Of a stretch of DNA of 5,230 nucleotides, positions 1-5,230 are shown piece after piece. The translations under genes were made by a program, and so were the position numbers. Position 1 is the first letter of the stretch, and each line of letters starts with the position of its first letter. The notes beneath the pieces were generated by a model. It saw only the letters and a list, made by a program, of their open reading frames with translations, made no database searches and had not been told where the DNA came from. This DNA is from Chthoniobacteraceae bacterium. GTDB lineage: Bacteria > Verrucomicrobiota > Verrucomicrobiia > Chthoniobacterales > Chthoniobacteraceae. The stretch lies in the NCBI GenBank assembly GCA_947478975.1, contig CANJYI010000220.1:1-5230 (forward strand), given 5' to 3'.

Positions 1-2165
<2,165 letters not shown>

Positions 2166-2277
2166 TGGAGGCGGAGACGGGAGTGCGACTGGCGAGGCGG
2201 GAAGGTGGACTGGAAGGGAGTCAGAGTGGGACTGCAGGAGCGCTGGACAAGCGGGCGGGGGGGCGCCGGGCTGCGGA
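2166..2277 (-). other. nrdB-nrdA spacer, pyrimidine-rich
   Basis: This 112-bp gap separates the nrdB stop from the nrdA start. On the coding strand it is strongly C/T-rich with very few A residues, and it ends in CTCCGCCTCCA directly before the nrdA ATG. It contains no stop in the nrdA frame, no recognisable ribosome binding site, no convincing terminator (no GC hairpin followed by a T run) and no clear promoter. The simplest reading is that nrdB and nrdA share one transcript. Confidence 0.5.
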
Positions 2278-3471
2278 TCAGATGAGGTCGTCTTCGTTGG
2301 AATTCCGGACGCTGCCGCTGGTCTGGTATTCCGTGACGCGTGTTTCAAAGAAGTTTTTCTCCTTCTTGAGAAAAATGACCTCGTCGAGCCAGCCGAAGGG
2401 GTTGTTGCGAACGCGGGAGAGCACGGGCAGTCCGAGGCTGCTCAGGCGGCGGTCGGCGTTGTATTCAACGTAATCCAGGAATTCCTGCTGGCGCATTCCG
2501 ACGATGTCTTCGGGGAGGCAGTCGCAGACGAACTCCTTTTCGAGTTCGACACCTTCGCGCATGAAATCAACCAGTTCGGCGCGGAAAGCCTCGGTCCAGA
2601 TGTCGGGGTTTTCGTTGATCAACTCCGTGAGGATGTAGCGGCCCAGCGCGATGTGGTTGGACTCGTCGCGGAGGGTGTACTGGAACATCTGCCCGATGCC
2701 GGTCATCTTGTTCTGGCGGTGCAGGGAGAGGACCATGGCGAAGAGGGCGTAGAACTGGGTGCCCTCCATGACCTGGGTGATGGCAAAAAGCGCCTTGGCG
2801 AAGGCCTGCTTGTTGACGGTCTGGGTCAGGTCAATGCCCATCTTGAGGGTGGGCATGTGCCTGGTGATGAAGGCGTTTTTCTTGCGAATGGACGGGATGT
2901 CCTGGAACTTGGCGGTCACCTCGTCCAGATCGATGTTGAGGCTGCCGATGATGTGCAGGAGGGAGTCCATGTGGATGGATTCCTCGGCGATGTGGCGGAG
3001 CGAGGCGTGCTTGAGTTCTGCGGCGGTCAGGTTGTCCTCGATGACGTGCAGGACGGAGTCGCCCACGATGCCTTCGGCTGCCGAGAAGTATCCGATGCTC
3101 ATCTCGATGATCCAGCGCTCCTTGGCGGAAAGGGCGTTGGTGTTCCACTGGTGGGCGTCCTTGGACATGTCGATGACGTCCGGTTCCCAGTGGTTGGCCT
3201 TCATCTGCTTGTAGATGCGGTAAGCCTCCGTGTACTTGAGCGGGAGGACGTTCAACTCCGCGGATCTGTGGCCGTTGATGACCATCTTACCGGCCAGCCG
3301 TTCCCGCGCCTTGGTCTTGTCCAAGCGGAAGGTTTTGTTCCTGAACTGGTAGACGACGACATCGCCCTCCTCCTTTGCGGAAACATCACCGTGGATGCTG
3401 GTGAAGTTGAGGGGGTCTGCAGGGCTGAGGGAAATAAGATCCGGGTCGGCGACGAGGAGGGCTGAACTCAT
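2278..3471 (-). CDS. nrdB: Ribonucleoside-diphosphate reductase, beta (radical-generating) subunit, Leu at the radical-Tyr site (class Ic-like)
   Basis: Ferritin-like subunit of class I ribonucleotide reductase (397 aa). Its dinuclear metal site makes the oxidising equivalent passed to the NrdA cysteine. All six metal ligands are visible: Glu133 (AAEG), Glu164 and His167 (EESIH), Glu236 (VMEGTQFY), Glu270 and His273 (LRDESNH). The first ligand is Glu, as in Chlamydia, not Asp as in E. coli. The radical tyrosine, four residues after the first His (E. coli Tyr122, Chlamydia Phe127), is Leu171, codon CTC. Radical-path residues remain: Trp95, Asp269, Tyr265 (Chlamydia Tyr222) and C-terminal Tyr382 in RVTEYQ. 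The helix HRQNKMTGIG and the ending KKEKNFFETRVTEYQ are chlamydial in style. Residues 1 to about 45 extend beyond chlamydial NrdB and are too short for an ATP-cone. The ATG at 3471 has no Shine-Dalgarno before it (TTTTATCCT). First gene of the nrdBA unit. The family is certain; the cofactor is inferred. Confidence 0.97.
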   Translation of the reverse strand: MSSALLVADPDLISLSPADPLNFTSIHGDVSAKEEGDVVVYQFRNKTFRLDKTKARERLAGKMVINGHRSAELNVLPLKYTEAYRIYKQMKANHWEPDVIDMSKDAHQWNTNALSAKERWIIEMSIGYFSAAEGIVGDSVLHVIEDNLTAAELKHASLRHIAEESIHMDSLLHIIGSLNIDLDEVTAKFQDIPSIRKKNAFITRHMPTLKMGIDLTQTVNKQAFAKALFAITQVMEGTQFYALFAMVLSLHRQNKMTGIGQMFQYTLRDESNHIALGRYILTELINENPDIWTEAFRAELVDFMREGVELEKEFVCDCLPEDIVGMRQQEFLDYVEYNADRRLSSLGLPVLSRVRNNPFGWLDEVIFLKKEKNFFETRVTEYQTSGSVRNSNEDDLI

Positions 3472-3626
3472 AGGATAAAATGGGCGTGGGCTTGAGCGAA
3501 AGGCGGAGTGGTTGTGAACGGTCGGGCTGTCAGGAAAGCGGGAGAAAAGCGGGAGGAAATGTGTTGGACTTGAGGAGTCTAGGGAAAGTTTGGGCCAAGT
3601 GTCCGGCGCCCCGGGCGGCTCAGATG

Positions 3627-3662
3627 CCGTTTCGAACGGGTTTTGCGGGCTTGAAGCCCTGC
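3627..3662. repeat. Two adjacent small hairpins in the nrdBA leader
   Basis: Two short inverted repeats lie side by side. CCGTT-TCG-AACGG at 3627-3639 has 5-bp arms around a 3-nt loop. GGGCTTGAAGCCC at 3647-3659 has perfect arms, with an extra GC/GC pair outside it at 3645-3646 and 3661-3662 around a bulged base at 3660. In the nrdB direction neither is followed by a T run, so neither is a standard intrinsic terminator. They may fold in the leader RNA or be chance in GC-rich DNA. Confidence 0.4.
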
Positions 3663-3698
3663 TAAACCTGTCGGAATGAAATCAGACCGAACAACCGA

Positions 3699-3723
3699 CC
3701 GGACCGTTTCAGGACGGGTCCGG
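3699..3723. repeat. Perfect 7-bp inverted repeat in the nrdBA leader
   Basis: CCGGACC at 3699-3705 pairs exactly with GGTCCGG at 3717-3723 across an 11-nt loop. It sits about 230-250 bp upstream of the nrdB start, inside the putative leader. No U-tract follows in either direction, so it is not called a terminator. It is the strongest simple hairpin of the leader, and its function is unknown. Confidence 0.45.
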
Positions 3724-3748
3724 GTGAGGCGGCTTGGCGCGGGTGCCT

Positions 3749-3795
3749 CCACTATTAGTGGGGGCGGATGGGAAAGAACAGGCAACATATAGTGG
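3749..3795 (-). promoter_or_regulatory. Candidate pair of NrdR boxes upstream of nrdBA
   Basis: NrdR is a repressor that binds paired 16-bp boxes (roughly acaCwAtATaTwGTgt) about 15-16 bp apart, close to ribonucleotide reductase promoters. At 3780-3795 the sequence AGGCAACATATAGTGG matches about 12 of 16 positions and all but one of the core ones. A weaker partner at 3749-3764 begins with the palindrome CCACTATTAGTGG (3749-3761) and matches about 9 of 16. The linker in this register is 15 bp, as expected for NrdR. The stronger box covers the -10 element of the candidate nrdB promoter. Read on the minus strand, both contain CCACTA, 34 bp apart, which would also fit an unrelated dimeric regulator. 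The match was made by eye against a remembered consensus. Confidence 0.4.
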
Positions 3796-3816
3796 TTTGC
3801 CGGGGTTTGAAGTCAA
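3786..3816 (-). promoter_or_regulatory. Candidate sigma-70-type promoter for nrdBA
   Basis: On the minus strand, TTGACT (3816-3811, five of six to TTGACA) is followed after 19 bp by TATATG (3791-3786, four of six to TATAAT). The spacer is longer than the usual 17, which weakens the call. Its overlap with the best NrdR-box match supports it. Transcription would start near 3779 and give a leader of about 300 nt before nrdB. Confidence 0.35.
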
Positions 3817-3848
3817 GAGACCACAAGCCAAAGAAACCCGATTTTTGA

Positions 3849-3860
3849 GCGGGCGCCCGC
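3849..3860. repeat. 12-bp perfect GC palindrome between the divergent promoters
   Basis: GCGGGCGCCCGC is perfectly self-complementary, with TTTTTG just before it (3842-3847) and CCTTTTTGG just after. It lies between the candidate nrdBA and tatC promoters. It has no natural hairpin loop, and no plus-strand gene upstream needs a terminator, so a protein-binding site or chance are both more likely than termination. Confidence 0.3.
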
Positions 3861-3922
3861 CCTTTTTGGCATGAATTCTGATTCGCAAAAGTGGCGATCT
3901 GGGCGGCGCACCCTCGCGGGGA

Positions 3923-3951
3923 TTGCCGTCTCTTCCGTCTCGGCATACATT
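3923..3951 (+). promoter_or_regulatory. Candidate sigma-70-type promoter for tatC
   Basis: TTGCCG at 3923-3928 (four of six) is followed after exactly 17 bp by TACATT at 3946-3951 (four of six). Transcription would start near 3958 and leave a short leader of about 25 nt before the tatC ATG at 3983. The position and spacing fit well, but each hexamer is only moderate. Confidence 0.4.
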
Positions 3952-3982
3952 AGCCGACTCCACCTGTGTTTTCCTTCCCCTC

Positions 3983-4777
3983 ATGAACTGGCTTCGCAAG
4001 ATTTTTCAATTCCGCGAACAAACCCACGGCGACGTGGTCAAGCCCTTCCTCGACCATCTCGAGGATCTGCGCTGGACGGCTATCAAGATGGGCACGGCCC
4101 TTGTCCTCGGAATGATCGTGGCGTTTTCCTTCGTGAAGGAAGTCACGGCCTTGGTGATGAAACCGGTCGCGGACCTGGGGGTGAAGCTTTTCATGCCCGG
4201 GGTGACTGACGGCTTCATGATCTCCTTAACGATTGCATTTTATGTGGGGATTGTATTGAGTTTTCCCTTCTTGGTTTACTTCCTGGCCGAATTTGTGCTT
4301 CCCGCCCTCACCTCCAAGGAGCGGCGGATTCTCCTGCCGGCCATTGGCGCGGGCTTCGTGTTGTTCTCTTTGGGCGCTGTGGCCAGTTACTGGTACGTCC
4401 TTCCCGCCACGTTGCAGTGGTTCACCAACTACAACACCTCGATGGGGATCACCCAGCAGTTCGATGCCAAGATCTACTTTGGATTCGTTTCTCACCTGAC
4501 GATTGCCTGCGGGTTGTTGTGTGAACTGCCGGTGGGGGTTTTGGGCCTTGCTGCCTTGCGGGTCATCAACTACCCGATGCTGGCCCGGACGCGCCCCTAC
4601 GCGATTACCGCGATCCTCGTGCTTGTCGCCCTCATCGCGCCGACGCCGGACCCCTTCACCTTTATCGGCCTGTCTTTGCCTGTCATCGCGATTTACGAGG
4701 TCTGCATCTGGATCGTATGGCTGATGGACCGGCGCCGGATTCGGGAGGAAGCGGGCGAGATCCGCACCCTGGACTAG
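3983..4777 (+). CDS. tatC: Sec-independent (twin-arginine) protein translocase subunit TatC
   Basis: Inner-membrane core of the Tat system, which moves folded proteins with an RR signal peptide across the membrane; TatC recognises the signal. 264 aa, normal for the family. Six hydrophobic segments lie near residues 35-52, 78-104, 117-140, 165-190, 205-219 and 224-247. Family landmarks are the cytoplasmic N-terminal FLDHLEDLRW (Asp28 and Arg30 at the E. coli Glu15/Arg17 sites), Pro61 after TM1, PALTSKERR with Glu113 (E. coli Glu103) in the first cytoplasmic loop, CELPVG with Glu181 in TM4 (E. coli Glu170), and APTPDPFT with Asp223 before TM6 (E. coli Asp211). The C-tail is Arg-rich (MDRRRIREE). 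The ATG at 3983 is chosen because it starts just before the conserved N-terminal helix; an in-frame TTG at 3923 would add 20 unrelated residues and lies in the -35 element. The ATG follows TTTTCCTTCCCCTC, with no Shine-Dalgarno. tatA and tatB are not in the window. Divergent from nrdBA. Confidence 0.96.
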   Translation: MNWLRKIFQFREQTHGDVVKPFLDHLEDLRWTAIKMGTALVLGMIVAFSFVKEVTALVMKPVADLGVKLFMPGVTDGFMISLTIAFYVGIVLSFPFLVYFLAEFVLPALTSKERRILLPAIGAGFVLFSLGAVASYWYVLPATLQWFTNYNTSMGITQQFDAKIYFGFVSHLTIACGLLCELPVGVLGLAALRVINYPMLARTRPYAITAILVLVALIAPTPDPFTFIGLSLPVIAIYEVCIWIVWLMDRRRIREEAGEIRTLD

Positions 4778-4829
4778 GAAGGGTTCACAGTGGGTAACTT
4801 CTCGCTGACGCCTCATGAAAAAGGCATTG

Positions 4830-4927
4830 ATCCGCAGATGAAAAAGATGCCACAGATGAAGGAAAAGGTGTCGCCAGATACCCTGTATGGTTTCTTCTCA
4901 TCTGTTCAATCTGTGACATCTGCGGAT
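4830..4927. repeat. REP/MITE-like imperfect palindromic intergenic element
   Basis: A 98-bp element is bounded by perfect 11-bp inverted arms: ATCCGCAGATG (4830-4840) and CATCTGCGGAT (4917-4927). A second matching pair lies inside, CACAGAT (4851-4857) with ATCTGTG (4909-4915), separated from the outer arm by 10 nt on the left but 1 nt on the right. Further in, CAGATGAAGGAAA is roughly complementary to TTTCTTCTCATCTG. Near the tip, CCAGATAC and GTATGG can form a small hairpin. The whole could fold into one long irregular stem. The CAGAT/ATCTG unit recurs at short intervals, as in the 'CCGCAGAT' palindromic repeats I recall from Verrucomicrobiota and related genomes. No transposase is nearby. 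It may also end tatC transcription, though no T-tract follows. Confidence 0.6.
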
Positions 4928-4944
4928 AGACTCCTGAACAACAG

Positions 4945-5013
4945 GTTTAGGGGCTTTCTGTAGGAGGGCCTGCGAGTTTTCTTACCCGAACTTGGGTTTG
5001 ATTGCCCCTAAAC
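4945..5013. repeat. 10-bp perfect inverted repeat upstream of lysA
   Basis: GTTTAGGGGC at 4945-4954 is the exact reverse complement of GCCCCTAAAC at 5004-5013, with 49 bp between. The enclosed stretch contains a small hairpin, ACCC-GAACTT-GGGT, at 4984-4997. The right arm ends 41 bp before the lysA ATG, so the structure could lie in the lysA leader or mark the ends of a small insertion. No protein is encoded inside, and no promoter or target-site duplication is clear. Confidence 0.4.
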
Positions 5014-5054
5014 ACGCCCTAGTCGCCCAGCTTGATTTCCCACCCCTTAAACCC

Positions 5055-5230
5055 ATGCACATTGAAAGCGATCTGCTCCGAAGCCTTGCCGAAAAGGTAG
5101 CCACCCCGTTCTGGCTGTATTCCGCACCCACCATCCGTGAGAGGATTTCCGAGATCCGGGAGGTGACGGCGGACGGAGTGCAGGCCCGGTTTGCGATGAA
5201 AAGCTGCCCGGCGACCCGGGTGCTGCAGGA
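5055..5230 (+). CDS. lysA: Diaminopimelate decarboxylase (PLP-dependent, fold type III), 5' part only
   Basis: Only the first 58 residues are visible before the right edge. Fold type III decarboxylases begin with a short helix, a 'TPF.[VL]Y....IR.R' strand-helix and then the PLP lysine in '[YF]A.K..P...VL'. Here TPFWLYSAPTIRERI (residues 17-31) and ARFAMKSCPATRVLQ (44-58) match, with Lys49 as the expected PLP-binding lysine. Diaminopimelate decarboxylase, which turns meso-diaminopimelate into L-lysine, is the usual member with this spacing. With the substrate-specific C-terminal half missing, carboxynorspermidine or ornithine/arginine-type decarboxylases are not excluded. The ATG at 5055 places the PLP lysine at a normal distance. 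The frame is open upstream to a TGA at 4935-4937, but with no better start. The ATG follows CACCCCTTAAACCC, with no Shine-Dalgarno. Same strand as tatC, 277 bp downstream, probably its own transcript. Confidence 0.75.
   Translation, partial: MHIESDLLRSLAEKVATPFWLYSAPTIRERISEIREVTADGVQARFAMKSCPATRVLQ

Larger units (their letters stand above)
3472..3779 (-). other. Long putative nrdBA leader (5' untranslated region)
   Basis: About 300 bp separate the best minus-strand promoter candidate from the nrdB start. I see no convincing gene: the short open frames here resemble no known protein and have no coding support. The stretch holds several short inverted repeats (3627-3639, 3645-3662, 3699-3723, 3749-3761). 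It also has an 11-bp-period duplication of AAAGCGGGAG at 3535-3544 and 3546-3555 (plus-strand reading). No riboswitch family is recognised. The leader length depends on the promoter call and would shrink if a nearer promoter is used. Confidence 0.35.

Noticed and set aside
2274..3471. NrdB as a metal-free class Ie enzyme or an R2-like ligand-binding oxidase
   Set aside because: All six carboxylate and histidine metal ligands are present, unlike class Ie. The C-terminal interaction tail with Tyr382 and the adjacent nrdA gene argue for a true ribonucleotide reductase subunit.
3621..3665. tRNA-like T-loop (GTTCGAAAC on the minus strand)
   Set aside because: Only a 3-bp stem flanks the loop in T-arm register, and no acceptor stem, D-arm or anticodon arm can be drawn around it.
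3849..3867. GC palindrome followed by TTTTT as an intrinsic terminator
   Set aside because: The palindrome has no loop, the T run is only five long, and no plus-strand gene lies upstream to be terminated.
3923..3982. Upstream TTG start for tatC that would add 20 residues
   Set aside because: It coincides with the candidate -35 hexamer, and the added residues do not resemble a TatC N-terminus. The ATG at 3983 gives a normal-length protein.
3480..3999. Several short open frames in the nrdB-tatC intergenic region
   Set aside because: They are 60-96 codons, of biased composition, without ribosome binding sites or family resemblance, and they overlap the promoter candidates and hairpins.
3871..4209. 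Open frame overlapping the start of tatC in another frame
   Set aside because: It overlaps the tatC N-terminus out of frame and shows no recognisable domain; tatC explains the region.
4778..5054. CRISPR-like repeats suggested by recurring CAGATG/CATCTG
   Set aside because: The units are short, unevenly spaced and in inverted orientation within one palindromic element, with no constant repeat-spacer pattern and no cas gene.

Overview
The window holds a piece of an ordinary bacterial chromosome, GC-rich (roughly 58-60% by eye), with four protein-coding genes around one divergent control region. It contains no rRNA, tRNA, CRISPR array, phage or transposase gene. The ribonucleotide reductase pair looks most like the chlamydial class I enzyme, the start codons follow pyrimidine-rich stretches instead of Shine-Dalgarno sequences, and a 'CCGCAGATG...CACAGATG' palindromic repeat sits between genes. 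Together these suggest the Planctomycetes-Verrucomicrobia-Chlamydiae superphylum, most likely a free-living Verrucomicrobiota (Opitutae-like). This placement is an inference from recalled family features, not from a search.

Layout: (1) Positions 1-3471, minus strand: nrdB followed by nrdA, a two-gene unit for the two subunits of aerobic class I ribonucleoside-diphosphate reductase. nrdA runs off the left edge without its C-terminus. (2) Positions 3472-3982: a 511-bp divergent intergenic region. It holds a candidate minus-strand promoter for nrdBA, overlapped by a candidate pair of NrdR boxes, a long leader of about 300 nt with several short hairpins, and a candidate plus-strand promoter for tatC. 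(3) Positions 3983-4777, plus strand: tatC, the core membrane subunit of twin-arginine protein export. (4) Positions 4778-5054: an intergenic spacer with a 98-bp imperfect palindromic REP/MITE-like repeat and a separate 10-bp inverted repeat. (5) Positions 5055-5230, plus strand: the start of a fold-type III PLP-dependent decarboxylase, most likely diaminopimelate decarboxylase (lysA), cut by the right edge.

The genes are housekeeping: NrdA and NrdB make deoxynucleotides together, TatC exports folded proteins, and LysA would make lysine. No undescribed multi-gene system is visible. The most notable point is inside nrdB. The residue that normally carries the stable tyrosyl radical is leucine (Leu171), while all six metal ligands and the radical-transfer residues are intact. 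This predicts a tyrosyl-radical-free enzyme of the chlamydial class Ic kind (Mn/Fe cofactor), with Leu where Chlamydia has Phe.
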